Shown here: one piece after another, positions 26,143-35,219 of the stretch
Layout of the letters: the number at the start of each line of letters is the position of its first letter
Numbering within the stretch: position 1 is the first letter of the stretch
NCBI RefSeq assembly: GCF_022811845.1
Contig: NZ_CP064266.1
Coordinates: forward strand, 496,001 to 560,000
Length of the DNA stretch: 64,000 nt
Source: Bacillus pseudomycoides
GTDB taxonomy: Bacteria > Bacillota > Bacilli > Bacillales > Bacillaceae_G
Direction of reading: 5' to 3'
The notes under the pieces: model-generated
Database searches by the model: none
Told to the model about the DNA's origin: nothing
Seen by the model: the letters and a program-made list of their open reading frames with translations, nothing else
Translations under genes and position numbers: made by a program

Positions 26143-27468
26143 CTACTTCTCTACAACAACTTCTTGTTTCTGAAAAACAGAAATAACATACCCAACAGAC
26201 ATACCAACCAATCCTGGAACGAGCCATCCAATCCCTACACTATAAAACGGAATTTTTTCTAAAATCGGTGCTAGTGCTGCAATTTGAATGTGTGCATTAT
26301 TTAATCCATCGAAGAAACTAATAACAAATGCTCCTACAATTCCGCCCACATACATTGCTAACGGGATACGAATGTAATTTTCAATTAGTGATAATACGAT
26401 TAATACGATTCCAATTGGATAAATTGCGATTAAGATTGGTAACGCTAATGCATTTAGCTGTGTTAAACCAAGGTTTGCTACCATAAATGCTAACACGCAG
26501 AAGATGAAAACAACTTTTTGATACGAAATCTTTGGCAATAATGCTGAGAAAAACTCTCCACAAGCTGCGACAATGCCAACAGAAGTTGTTAAACATGCAG
26601 CCACGATTGCTACACCAAGTAATAGAGTACCGTAACTACCGAATAAATGATGTACAACGTTTGTTAAAATAACACCGCCGTTTTCTCCCATTCCAAGCGA
26701 TACACTAGAAGCTCCAAGATAAGCCAGCGCTAAGTAAACGATAAGTAAACCAAGCGCTGCAATAATCCCTGCAAAGATTGTTACTTTCGCAATACTTTTC
26801 TTGTTTGTAATTCCTTTTCCTTTTAAAGTATTGATAACCACATTTCCGAAAACAAGTGCTGCTAATCCATCTAAAGTTAAATATCCATCAATAAATCCTT
26901 TGAAAAGTGGATCTTTATATGTTTCTGTCGGTGTACCAAACTCACCCATCGGTGAAATAAATGCTTTTACTACAATAACTGCAATTATAGCTAATAAAAT
27001 TGGTGTTAATACTTTTCCAATGCGTCCTACTAGTTTCGAAGGATTTAACGCTAAATAAAAGGTAACTGCAAAGAAAATAAATGTAAACATAACAAGTGGA
27101 TAACCCGCACCAGCTACTGAATTTAGTAAAAATGGAGCAACCGCCATTTCATAAGCAACAGTTCCTGTACGTGGTACACTAACAAATACACCTAAGCATA
27201 AATAAATCGCTATGATAAAAACAAGTGCAAATAACGGATGCACACGACCTGCTAACGCATTGATATCTCCTTTTAAAGCAATTGCAATGACTCCTAGTAA
27301 AGGAAGCCCTACACCTGTAATAACAAAACCAAACAATGCAATCCATACATCTGTTCCAGCACCTTGTCCTAATGCCGGCGGGAAAATCATATTACCCGCA
27401 CCGAAGAATAGCGCAAATAACATTAAGCTTATCGCAAACATCTCAGATAATTTTAAAGATGATTTCAT
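26143..27468 (-). CDS. brnQ: BrnQ/LIVCS-family amino acid carrier, predicted threonine-responsive
   Basis: 441 residues with about 12 hydrophobic helices. The family start FALFFGAGNMIFPPALGQ (about residues 18-35) is clear. The LIVCS family co-transports branched-chain amino acids with sodium or protons. AGGAGGT precedes the ATG. The gene is controlled by a T-box whose specifier reads ACC (Thr), not a Leu/Ile/Val codon, and whose sequence closely matches the thrS leader at 60884. So the carrier may take up threonine, or is at least induced when threonyl-tRNA runs low. Family call firm; substrate is inference. Confidence 0.9.
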   Translation of the reverse strand: MKSSLKLSEMFAISLMLFALFFGAGNMIFPPALGQGAGTDVWIALFGFVITGVGLPLLGVIAIALKGDINALAGRVHPLFALVFIIAIYLCLGVFVSVPRTGTVAYEMAVAPFLLNSVAGAGYPLVMFTFIFFAVTFYLALNPSKLVGRIGKVLTPILLAIIAVIVVKAFISPMGEFGTPTETYKDPLFKGFIDGYLTLDGLAALVFGNVVINTLKGKGITNKKSIAKVTIFAGIIAALGLLIVYLALAYLGASSVSLGMGENGGVILTNVVHHLFGSYGTLLLGVAIVAACLTTSVGIVAACGEFFSALLPKISYQKVVFIFCVLAFMVANLGLTQLNALALPILIAIYPIGIVLIVLSLIENYIRIPLAMYVGGIVGAFVISFFDGLNNAHIQIAALAPILEKIPFYSVGIGWLVPGLVGMSVGYVISVFQKQEVVVEK

Positions 27469-27568
27469 TTCAATCTACCTCCTAAAAATCAATAAATAGA
27501 CAAAATATTCAGAAATAAAAACTCGTTACATTTCCTCTTTCCACCCTACTTTCCCTATAAAAGAACGC

Positions 27569-27863
27569 AAAAAACACCCGTCCCTAACAAAGGGACGAGT
27601 GTTGAAATCGTGGTTCCACCCTTATTCTAATAAAATGAATGTATAACGAAACAAACTCATTTTATAGCTCGTGTAAATTGATAACGGTTTTATCCGCCAA
27701 GAATTACAATGCATCATGCAGTTCACTCTTGAAGTTTAGAGGTGGTAAGTGTATCTTTTCGTATTAGGAAGCTCACAGCCTAATGCTCCCCTCTCTGAGA
27801 ATCGTAAAAAATAACTCATGTCCTCATCATTACTTTTATAAAATATATTGTCGAATATTGTTG
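27569..27863 (-). promoter_or_regulatory. T-box leader of the brnQ-like gene, threonine type
   Basis: Minus strand, 5' to 3': stem I begins near the AGAGAGG at 27790. The specifier ACC (27744-27746) is directly followed by ACCUCU. The T-box AAGGGTGGAACCACG lies at 27609-27623. The terminator stem (27573-27585 with 27591-27603) is followed by six T. The asnS, pheS and thrS leaders in this window have AAC, UUC and ACC in the same place, so ACC is the specifier. The bulge reads UGGA, as in thrS, while asnS and pheS have UGGU. Confidence 0.92.
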
Positions 27864-27869
27864 TTTTTT

Positions 27870-27898
27870 ATTATATGGGCTATTTTTTAAAAAATCAA
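27870..27898 (-). promoter_or_regulatory. Promoter of the brnQ T-box transcript
   Basis: -35 TTGATT (27893-27898), 17 bases, -10 TATAAT (27870-27875). The same boxes and spacing are seen before the thrS leader. Confidence 0.8.
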
Positions 27899-27939
27899 TA
27901 GTTTTATTTTTTCTGACAAAAAATAAAACTGAGAAACAG

Positions 27940-28629
27940 CTATAGCTGCTTCAATACTTTTTGTAACTCTTGCTCTGTGACATTTCGCCACTTTCCAGCT
28001 TCTAATCCATCAAGCTTAATATTCATAATTCGTACCCGTTGTAGCTTCGTTACTGTATATCCAAACGCACGGCTCATTCGGCGAATTTGTCTATTCATTC
28101 CTTGCGTTAAAATAATTCGAAATGTCGAGTGATCTACTCGCGTCACTTTACATGGTTTGGTCATCCCATCTTTAATTTTCACACCGCGGCCCATTCCATC
28201 AATAAACCAATCTGTAAATGGCTTATCGACTGTCACTACATATTCTTTTTCATGCTCATGGTCACCGTGTAAGATTTGATTCGCAATTACCCCGTCATTT
28301 GTCAGTAAAATTAGTCCCTCTGACGCTTTATCTAAGCGGCCAACTGGAAAGATTCTCTCCGGGTGATTGATGTAATCAATGATGTTTCCTTCAATATGTT
28401 CCGCAGCAGTACAAGTAATCCCAACAGGTTTATGGAAGGCAATATAGATTTTTTCTTTATCCTCTTTTTCAATCGCTTTACCGTCCATCGATACAATATC
28501 ATCCGTCGTAACAATATCACCATGCGTACAAATTTCACCATTAATTGCTACGCGATTCGCTTTAATAAGGCGATCTGTTTCTCGCCTTGAGCAGGATAAT
28601 GCTTCACTTATAAATTGATTAATTTTCAT
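27940..28629 (-). CDS. rluF: 23S rRNA pseudouridine synthase, RsuA/RluF family
   Basis: 229 residues from ATG 28629, with AAAGGAA upstream. The frame stays open to 28695, but that part covers the upstream gene's terminator. N-terminal S4 RNA-binding domain (about 1-45, INQFISEALSCSRRETDRLI). Catalytic Asp motif GRLDKASEGLILLTNDG and C-terminal GMNRQIRRM. It converts uridine to pseudouridine in 23S rRNA. RluF is the closest named member by overall look; RluB/RsuA cannot be fully excluded. Confidence 0.85.
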   Translation of the reverse strand: MKINQFISEALSCSRRETDRLIKANRVAINGEICTHGDIVTTDDIVSMDGKAIEKEDKEKIYIAFHKPVGITCTAAEHIEGNIIDYINHPERIFPVGRLDKASEGLILLTNDGVIANQILHGDHEHEKEYVVTVDKPFTDWFIDGMGRGVKIKDGMTKPCKVTRVDHSTFRIILTQGMNRQIRRMSRAFGYTVTKLQRVRIMNIKLDGLEAGKWRNVTEQELQKVLKQL

Positions 28630-28664
28630 ATCGTATTCCTTTTTTCTATAGATTATCCCAAAAG

Positions 28665-28709
28665 AAAAAGCGTCAATCTCAAGCGGTATAAACATGCTGA
28701 GATTGACGC
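28665..28709 (-). terminator. Terminator after the 30-residue membrane protein gene
   Basis: A perfect 12-bp stem (28670-28681 with 28698-28709), then TTTTTC on the minus strand. It lies upstream of the rluF start and argues against the longer rluF frame. Confidence 0.8.
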
Positions 28710-28713
28710 TCTC

Positions 28714-28806
28714 TTACTTCGCAAAAACCACTAAATAAATAACCCCAATCACAAAAAATATGCCGCAACAAGCTAACAATACTTTTGCAAGTTTGTCCAT
28801 AAACAT
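28714..28806 (-). CDS. 30-residue single-helix membrane peptide
   Basis: ATG 28806 with AAGGGG nine bases upstream; an alternative ATG lies at 28800. A short polar start (MDKLAK) is followed by one hydrophobic helix and the end VVFAK. It is followed directly by a terminator and preceded by mutS2. The strong ribosome site plus terminator suggest a real small gene. No family recognised. Confidence 0.6.
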   Translation of the reverse strand: MFMDKLAKVLLACCGIFFVIGVIYLVVFAK

Positions 28807-28835
28807 AGTGTTTACCCCTTTTGCTTGGTTTTTTG

Positions 28836-31196
28836 CTATTTTAATTCGACAACTGTTACGCCGAGGCCTCCCTCGCCCATATCACCGTAGCGGAAGTTTT
28901 TCACGCCGCGATGTTTTTTCAAGTAATCTTGTACCCCTTGGCGAAGTGCTCCTGTTCCTTTTCCGTGAATGATTGATACCTGCGGATAGTTTGCAAGCTG
29001 TGCATCATCTAAATATTTTTCTACACGCATCATCGCATTTTCAAATCGTTCACCACGAAGATCAAGTTCTAAGGAAACATGATAATCTCTCCCCTTAACA
29101 GTTGCGACTGCTTTTTTCTCAACTTGTTGTGGTGTATTAATATATTCCATATCAGATTCTTTTACTTTCATTTTTAGAATACCAATTTGAACGTTCCACT
29201 CATTATCACTTACTTTTTTCAGCAGCTGTCCTTTTTGACCGAACGTTAATACTTTTACTTCATCGCCTGCTCTTAATTGTTGTTTTGGCGCTGTGTTTTT
29301 CACTTTTACTTTTTGTTTTTTCACAAGCTCTGGTGCTGCCCCTTCTAGGCGACTTTTCGCTTCAATGAGCTCATGATCTTTCACGTTTGCAAGCTGTGCT
29401 TTACGCAGTTGACGAAGTTCGTGAATAATACCTTCTGCTTCTTTTTTCGCAGCTTCTACTTTTTCTTCGCCTTCTTTTTGCGCCTTTAATAATCTTTCAT
29501 CACGCTCATCGTTAAATTCAATAATTTGACGTTGTAACTCACGATGAAGTTTTTCAGACTGTTTACGATGCTCTTCTGCTTCGTTCCATTCACGCTCTGC
29601 ATTTTTTTGGCTTTCTTCTAGCTTCGCAATCATATTTTCGATTTTATTTGTATCGGTACTAATATGATTACGAGCACGATCAATTACTCGATCAGACAAA
29701 CCAAGGCGTTTTGAAATTTCAAAAGCGTTACTGCGTCCTGGTACACCGATTAATAACTTATAAGTTGGGCTTAATGTGTTTACATCAAACTCAACACTCG
29801 CGTTAATAACTTGCTCGCGATTATAACCATACGCTTTTAACTCTGGATAATGCGTCGTTGCGACAACGCGTGCTCCGCGGTTATATACTTCATCTAAAAT
29901 AGAAATCGCAAGTGCTGCTCCTTCTTGCGGGTCTGTTCCAGCACCTAATTCATCAAATAATACTAAGCTTTCAAAATCAGCTTTTTCTAATATATCTACA
30001 ATGTTCACCATATGTGAAGAGAACGTACTTAAACTTTGTTCAATCGATTGTTCATCACCAATATCAGCAAAAATATTTTTAAACACACAGATCTCTGATT
30101 CGTCTAATACTGGAATATGAAGGCCCGATTGCGCCATTAAAACACAGATACCGACTGTTTTTAATGTAACTGTTTTACCACCTGTATTTGGCCCTGTAAT
30201 AACGATTGTTGTAAAGTCTTTCCCAAGCATAATATCGTTTGGCACAATAATTTCTGGATCGATCAGCGGATGACGTGCTTGTCGTAAATCCATATAGCGT
30301 TCGTTATTTACAATCGGTTTCGTTGCTTTAATACGCTTTGCATAAAATGCTTTTGCGAAAATGAAGTCAAGATTTGCGATAACCTCTACATTCGCTAACA
30401 CAATATCAGCTTCGACTGCTACTTCTTCCGTTAACATCATTAAGATGCGTTCTACTTCTTGTTTTTCTTTCACACGCGCTTCTTGCAAGGCGTTATTTAG
30501 TTCCACAATAACTTGTGGCTCAATAAATAACGTTTGCCCAGACGCTGATTGATCATGAACAATACCGCCATATACACCGCGGTATTCCTGTTTTACAGGA
30601 ATTACGTAGCGATCATTACGAATTGTCACGATTGCATCTGATAGCATCTTCTGTGCATTAGAAGATCTCGTCATATTTTCAAGTTTCTCACGAATACGAC
30701 TTTCCGCAGTGCGGATTTGGTTACGAATACCGCGCAGTTTATCACTTGCACTATCAAGTACTTCGCCACCATCACCAATGCAGCTTGTAATTTTCTTTTC
30801 TAAATCATATAGAGATACAATTTGTGCCACATGCGTTTCTAAGATTGGTAGCTCTACGCCATTATCAATCATATCTTCAATAAATCGCTTCATTTGGCGG
30901 CTACCATACATCGTACTTGCAATATCAAGAAGTTCATGTGGGCTTAGCATGCTTCCAATTTTTGCACGTTTTACATTCGGACGAATATCAAAAATTCCGC
31001 CAAGCGGCACATGCCCTTTTAAGCGAATGACTTTCGCTGCCTCATCCGTTGTTTCTTGCATTTCTACAATTTCTTCAAAATCTGTACTTGGCAGTAGGCT
31101 CTTCACTTTATCACGACCAAGCGAAGATGCAACATGCTCAAGTAATTGTTCTTTTACTTTGTTATATTCTAATACACGCAACGTTCTTTCCAACAT
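28836..31196 (-). CDS. mutS2: MutS2 endonuclease / ribosome rescue factor
   Basis: 786 residues, the usual MutS2 length. Walker A is GPNTGGKTVTLKT (about residue 335). Then come the MutS signature region DIGDEQSIEQSLSTFSSHM and Walker B LVLFDELGAGTDP. A long charged coiled coil (about 510-630) follows, and a C-terminal Smr nuclease domain with LDLRG and HGKGTG. The mismatch-recognition domains of MutS1 are absent, as expected. MutS2 suppresses recombination and, in B. subtilis, splits collided ribosomes. Likely cotranscribed with polX. Confidence 0.96.
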   Translation of the reverse strand: MLERTLRVLEYNKVKEQLLEHVASSLGRDKVKSLLPSTDFEEIVEMQETTDEAAKVIRLKGHVPLGGIFDIRPNVKRAKIGSMLSPHELLDIASTMYGSRQMKRFIEDMIDNGVELPILETHVAQIVSLYDLEKKITSCIGDGGEVLDSASDKLRGIRNQIRTAESRIREKLENMTRSSNAQKMLSDAIVTIRNDRYVIPVKQEYRGVYGGIVHDQSASGQTLFIEPQVIVELNNALQEARVKEKQEVERILMMLTEEVAVEADIVLANVEVIANLDFIFAKAFYAKRIKATKPIVNNERYMDLRQARHPLIDPEIIVPNDIMLGKDFTTIVITGPNTGGKTVTLKTVGICVLMAQSGLHIPVLDESEICVFKNIFADIGDEQSIEQSLSTFSSHMVNIVDILEKADFESLVLFDELGAGTDPQEGAALAISILDEVYNRGARVVATTHYPELKAYGYNREQVINASVEFDVNTLSPTYKLLIGVPGRSNAFEISKRLGLSDRVIDRARNHISTDTNKIENMIAKLEESQKNAEREWNEAEEHRKQSEKLHRELQRQIIEFNDERDERLLKAQKEGEEKVEAAKKEAEGIIHELRQLRKAQLANVKDHELIEAKSRLEGAAPELVKKQKVKVKNTAPKQQLRAGDEVKVLTFGQKGQLLKKVSDNEWNVQIGILKMKVKESDMEYINTPQQVEKKAVATVKGRDYHVSLELDLRGERFENAMMRVEKYLDDAQLANYPQVSIIHGKGTGALRQGVQDYLKKHRGVKNFRYGDMGEGGLGVTVVELK

Positions 31197-31217
31197 AAGT
31201 TGCCTGTCCCCCTTGTG

Positions 31218-32936
31218 TTACTTATTCCGTTTAATATAGTCTAATAAACGTTCGATATCCCATGTATTAATCACGGTATCTTTTTGAATCCAGCCTTTAC
31301 GTGCTGCCGCTACACCTGTTTCCATATCTTCTAACATTTCAAGTGTATGAGCATCGGTATTAATAGCTACTTTCACACCAGCATCTTGTGCTTGTTTTAA
31401 TAGCTTTGAGCTTAAATCTAAACGGTTTGGATTCGCATTTAATTCTAAAACTGTATCAGTTTCTTTTGCGAGTTCAATCAGTAAATCTGTATCTACATCG
31501 TACCCTTCGCGGCGTCCAAGAAGACGACCTGTTGGATGAGCAATCATTGTAACATGCTTATTTCCAATCGCTGTGCGCAAACGTTTCATAATTGTTTCAC
31601 GATCTTGTGAGAAGCTAGAGTGGATTGCACCAATTACATAATCAAGCTCCGCTAATACCTCATCATCAAAATCTAGCGTTGCATCTGGTAAAATGTCCAT
31701 TTCGATTCCGCGTAAAATTGTGATATCTGGGTATTTTTCATTAATACGCTCAATTTCTTTTCCTTGTTCACGAAGACGTTCTTTCGTTAAACCATTTGCT
31801 ACTTTCAAGTATTGTGAATGGTCGGTAATTGCCATAAACTTATACCCACGGGCGCGACACGCTTGTACCATTTCTTCAATCGAAAAAGCACCGTCACTCC
31901 ATGTTGTATGCATATGTAAATCACCTTGTATATCAGAGAACTGAATTAAATTCGGATATTCTTTAATTAACTCAATTTCTTTTCCATCTTCACGCACTTC
32001 TGGCGGAATAAACGGCAGGCCAAAATGAGCAAAGAATGCTTCTTCTGTTTCAAACGTCTTCACTTCGCCTGTTTCTAAGTTTTCCACGCCGTACTCACTA
32101 ATCTTTTCACCTTTATCTTTTGCAATTTGACGCATTCTTACGTTATGATCTTTTGAACCTGTGAAATGATGAAGTGTTGTAATAAATTCATCAGGCTTTA
32201 CAAGACGGAAATCAATTGAAATATCGTATTCATATTGCAGACGAACCGATACTTTTGTATCCCCACTTGCAATGACTTCAATCATATTATCAAACTGCAA
32301 TAAATGTTCACGTACTGCTGCTGGATTTTCCGTTGCGATAATGAAATCTAAATCTTTCACTGTTTCGCGAACGCGTCGCAAGCTACCAGCGCGAGAGAAT
32401 CGAACAATTTCCTGGATATTCGACAATTTCTTCTCTATTTCCCCGGCAATAGGCAGGACCATCGCAATCGGTAAACGCTCTGGACGAGAGCCAACTTGAG
32501 CGATTGCTTCTAATATTTTCTCTTCCGTTTTCTTACCGAACCCCGCAAGTGCCTGTACCTTATTTTCTTCACAAACCTTTTGCAATGTTTCCATATCAGT
32601 AACGCCAAGCTCTTTGTACAACTTCGCTACTTTTTTACCACCAAGCCCTGGTAATTTTAATAATGGTAATAGGCTGCTTGGCACTTCCTTTTCCAGTTCC
32701 TCTAATACTTCTGAAGTTCCAGCTTCAATATATTCTTGAATAACCGCCGCTGTTCCTTTTCCGATGCCCGGAATTTTTGTAAAATCTTCAATTTCAGAAA
32801 GACTACGATCGTCACTTTCTAATGCTGCTGCCGCTTTACGAAATGCTGATATTTTAAATGGATTTTCGCCCTTTAACTCCATAAAAAGGCCGATTGTTTC
32901 CAGTAATTTAATCACTTGTTTTTTATTCACTTTCAT
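31218..32936 (-). CDS. polX: DNA polymerase/3'-5' exonuclease PolX
   Basis: 572 residues. The N-terminal family X polymerase part has helix-hairpin-helix motifs (PGIGKGTAAVIQEY, LPGLGGKKVAKLY) and a palm-domain acidic pair in KDLDFII. The C-terminal PHP nuclease domain (about 335-572) has GDLHMHTTWSDG, then AITDHSQYL and INTDAH metal motifs. It fills gaps and repairs abasic sites. Ends 22 bases before mutS2. Confidence 0.95.
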   Translation of the reverse strand: MKVNKKQVIKLLETIGLFMELKGENPFKISAFRKAAAALESDDRSLSEIEDFTKIPGIGKGTAAVIQEYIEAGTSEVLEELEKEVPSSLLPLLKLPGLGGKKVAKLYKELGVTDMETLQKVCEENKVQALAGFGKKTEEKILEAIAQVGSRPERLPIAMVLPIAGEIEKKLSNIQEIVRFSRAGSLRRVRETVKDLDFIIATENPAAVREHLLQFDNMIEVIASGDTKVSVRLQYEYDISIDFRLVKPDEFITTLHHFTGSKDHNVRMRQIAKDKGEKISEYGVENLETGEVKTFETEEAFFAHFGLPFIPPEVREDGKEIELIKEYPNLIQFSDIQGDLHMHTTWSDGAFSIEEMVQACRARGYKFMAITDHSQYLKVANGLTKERLREQGKEIERINEKYPDITILRGIEMDILPDATLDFDDEVLAELDYVIGAIHSSFSQDRETIMKRLRTAIGNKHVTMIAHPTGRLLGRREGYDVDTDLLIELAKETDTVLELNANPNRLDLSSKLLKQAQDAGVKVAINTDAHTLEMLEDMETGVAAARKGWIQKDTVINTWDIERLLDYIKRNK

Positions 32937-32960
32937 TCTTGCCCCGCCTTTCTTTCATAG

Positions 32961-32993
32961 AAAAAAACTCCTCTTTCCGAAAAAAGAGAAGTT
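32961..32993 (-). terminator. Hairpin between cvpA and polX
   Basis: Stem AACTTCTCTTT / AAAGAGGAGTT with one mismatch, then TTTTTTT on the minus strand. It overlaps the cvpA stop. It probably separates zapA-cvpA from polX-mutS2, at least partly. Confidence 0.7.
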
Positions 32994-33531
32994 ATACTCT
33001 GCTACCAGTCTGCCATAGTTCCTTCACCTTTTCAGAAAGAATCGGTGTATCGTCTACAATTATTTTACTAATTGATGATTTTTGTAATGGTGTTTGTATT
33101 TGTTCAATCGGAAGAATTGTTCCAATAATAATTAAAACAAACAAAATAATATATACTTCTAAAAAGCCAAGAAGTGCCCCAGCAAACGCATTTACTTGCT
33201 TTAAAACTGGGATTTCTGTAAACATATTTAGCAAATTCCCAAGCAATGAAAGTGCAATTTTTGTAATAATAAACAATACAATAAATGCAATTGCTTGATA
33301 GAATACTGCTTCGATATTATTCGCATCAATCCATTCTGGAACAGATACGTTCTTATCAAATGGATACGGAATAAATCTCTCAAGCACTGGCGCTAAATCT
33401 TTGCAGTACCAGTATGCAACAAGGTATGCGATAATAAAGCTTGTTAACTTTACAAGTTGCAGGACAAACCCTCTTCTTAAACCGAGGAAAAATCCCATAA
33501 CAAGCAGTACAATGATAATAATATCAATCAT
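32992..33531 (-). CDS. cvpA: CvpA family membrane protein (YshB)
   Basis: 179 residues with four hydrophobic helices. The family pattern is clear: MGFFLGLRRGFVLQLVKL near the start and NAFAGALLGFLEVYIILFVLI near the end. The role is poorly known (linked in E. coli to colicin V production and bile resistance). It starts one base after zapA, so the two are cotranscribed. The position between zapA and polX is conserved in Bacillus. Confidence 0.88.
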   Translation of the reverse strand: MIDIIIIVLLVMGFFLGLRRGFVLQLVKLTSFIIAYLVAYWYCKDLAPVLERFIPYPFDKNVSVPEWIDANNIEAVFYQAIAFIVLFIITKIALSLLGNLLNMFTEIPVLKQVNAFAGALLGFLEVYIILFVLIIIGTILPIEQIQTPLQKSSISKIIVDDTPILSEKVKELWQTGSRV

Positions 33532-33532
33532 G

Positions 33533-33802
33533 TTATTCCATTCCTTTTTTTGTCATACTTTCTTTCAATTTTTCATGTTCATCTTTTAATTTTATGTAAT
33601 CGTGTATGACGTTTACCGCCGTCAACACCGCTAGTCTACTCGTATCAAGCGAAGGATTCTTGGCATTGAGTTCGCGCATTTTATCATCCACAATCGCTGC
33701 TACCATGCGGATATGACTTGTACTTTCATCGCCAACAACTGAATATTGCTGACCATAGATTTCTACATTAATTCGACTTTTATTTCCCTTTTGTTGTGAC
33801 AA
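33533..33802 (-). CDS. zapA: Cell division protein ZapA
   Basis: 89 residues from TTG 33802, which has GGAGG seven bases upstream; an earlier in-frame TTG at 33817 overlaps nothing useful and lacks a ribosome site. The ZapA pattern KSRINVEIYGQQYSVVG is followed by DDKMRELNAKNPSLDTSRLAVLTAVN and a C-terminal coiled coil. It bundles FtsZ filaments at the division site. Divergent from rnhC. Confidence 0.92.
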   Translation of the reverse strand: MSQQKGNKSRINVEIYGQQYSVVGDESTSHIRMVAAIVDDKMRELNAKNPSLDTSRLAVLTAVNVIHDYIKLKDEHEKLKESMTKKGME

Positions 33803-33926
33803 CTCACCGGCCTCCAATCACGTACAGAATCCTAAAGTTTATCATACCATGAACCATCATAATATGGAAACAGAAAGAACAATCCGATATGATAAAAATA
33901 ACAATATTGAAAAAGGAGCGACTACT

Positions 33927-34865
33927 TTGTCAAATTCGATCGTAATCCAAACAAATCCTGTAATAATTGAAGACATGAAACAACAATATAAACAAGCAAT
34001 TGCCCCAAAAGTCCCGCAAGGCGGTGTCTTTATGGCGAAAGTTCCATCTTGTACTATTACGGCCTATAAATCAGGCAAAGTAATGTTTCAAGGTATTCGT
34101 GCAGAGGAAGAAGCAGCACGTTGGCAAAATGTTTCTCAAGTACCGAAACCTTCTGGCAAAAAAACTGCAAATTCGCATCGCTACGCTCCACCTTCTTCTA
34201 TTGGAACAATGTCTATAGCTGGATCTGATGAAGTGGGTACTGGAGATTACTTCGGACCAATGACAGTTGTTGCTGTATATGTCGACGCGAAGCAAATTCC
34301 ACTCTTAAAAGAACTGGGTGTAAAAGACTCTAAAAACTTAAATGATACGCAAATTGCTGAAATTGCAAAACAGCTCCTTGCTGTTGTTCCTTACAGCTCT
34401 CTCGTTTTGCATAATGAAAAATATAACGAACTGTTCGAAAAAGGAAACAATCAGGGAAAACTAAAAGCACTCTTACACAATAAGGCTCTTACAAATTTAC
34501 TAAAAAAGATCGAGCCGATAAAGCCAGAAGGCATCCTAATTGACCAATTTACACAACCTGATACATATTACAAATACTTAGCAAAACAAAAAGAAGTACA
34601 GCGTGAAAACGTGTATTTTGCAACAAAAGGCGAAAGTGTTCATTTAGCAGTTGCCGCAGCTTCCATTTTAGCTCGTTACTCATTCGTAAAACAGTTTGAT
34701 GAACTAAGCAAAAAAGCGGGTATGCCACTTCCGAAAGGAGCAGGCAAGCAAGTTGATATTGCCGCGGCTAAATTAATTCAAAAACTTGGAAAAGAACGAC
34801 TTCCTGAGTTTGTGAAACTTCACTTTGCAAATACAGAAAAAGCATTTCGTTTATTGAAAAAATAG
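33927..34865 (+). CDS. rnhC: Ribonuclease HIII
   Basis: 312 residues from TTG 33927, with AAGGAG upstream; the frame is open from 33849, but there is no ribosome site there. The N-terminal TBP-like substrate-binding domain (about 1-85) is followed by the RNase HII/HIII core with GSDEVGTGDYFGP, then KDSKNL, and ATKGESVHLAVAAASILARY. It cuts RNA in RNA-DNA hybrids. Divergent from zapA, an arrangement conserved in Bacillus. Confidence 0.95.
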   Translation: MSNSIVIQTNPVIIEDMKQQYKQAIAPKVPQGGVFMAKVPSCTITAYKSGKVMFQGIRAEEEAARWQNVSQVPKPSGKKTANSHRYAPPSSIGTMSIAGSDEVGTGDYFGPMTVVAVYVDAKQIPLLKELGVKDSKNLNDTQIAEIAKQLLAVVPYSSLVLHNEKYNELFEKGNNQGKLKALLHNKALTNLLKKIEPIKPEGILIDQFTQPDTYYKYLAKQKEVQRENVYFATKGESVHLAVAAASILARYSFVKQFDELSKKAGMPLPKGAGKQVDIAAAKLIQKLGKERLPEFVKLHFANTEKAFRLLKK

Positions 34866-34910
34866 CTATTTTTTAGTATCGACAATATATAAATGAACTA
34901 AACAAAATAA

Positions 34911-34957
34911 AAGCATATAAAAAGAGTAGTCGAAACGACTACTCTTTTTATATGCTT
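34911..34957. terminator. Very long two-way terminator hairpin
   Basis: A perfect 22-bp stem (34911-34932 with 34936-34957) and a 3-base AAA loop. A/T tracts inside the stem let it end both rnhC and the 44-residue gene on the other strand. The stop codon of that gene overlaps its edge. Confidence 0.88.
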
Positions 34958-35090
34958 AACTACGCTTTTGTCTCTTATTTGATGAAGGCACTTTAAAGGA
35001 ACCCGTTTCGTGTGTTGTAGTTCCTTGACCTTCAACTTGCGAAGAACCAAGGCTTGCTCTAGAAGGATCTTTTTTGATCTTTTTGCCCAT
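34956..35090 (-). CDS. 44-residue basic protein, spore-protein-like
   Basis: ATG 35090 with AAGGGG upstream. Composition is polar and basic: it starts MGKKIKKDPSRASLG, has a Gly/Thr/Ser middle and ends NKRQKRS. There are no hydrophobic segments. This looks like the minor small acid-soluble spore proteins in size and make-up, but I cannot match it to a named one. It stands alone and ends in the shared terminator. Confidence 0.65.
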   Translation of the reverse strand: MGKKIKKDPSRASLGSSQVEGQGTTTHETGSFKVPSSNKRQKRS

Positions 35091-35219
35091 TTTATTCACC
35101 CCTTGGCGTTACTTTTTGCTTAGAGGTGAGAAAGTATACAACATAACAAACACAATATATACTGCTTATCCAAGTAGGAGAAAATCACTCTTACACTTTC
35201 ATTTCTATTAACGCTAAGT

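Noticed and set aside
26143..27863. Branched-chain amino acid T-box before brnQ
   Set aside because: No Leu, Ile or Val codon sits at the calibrated specifier position, and the bulge base is that of thrS.
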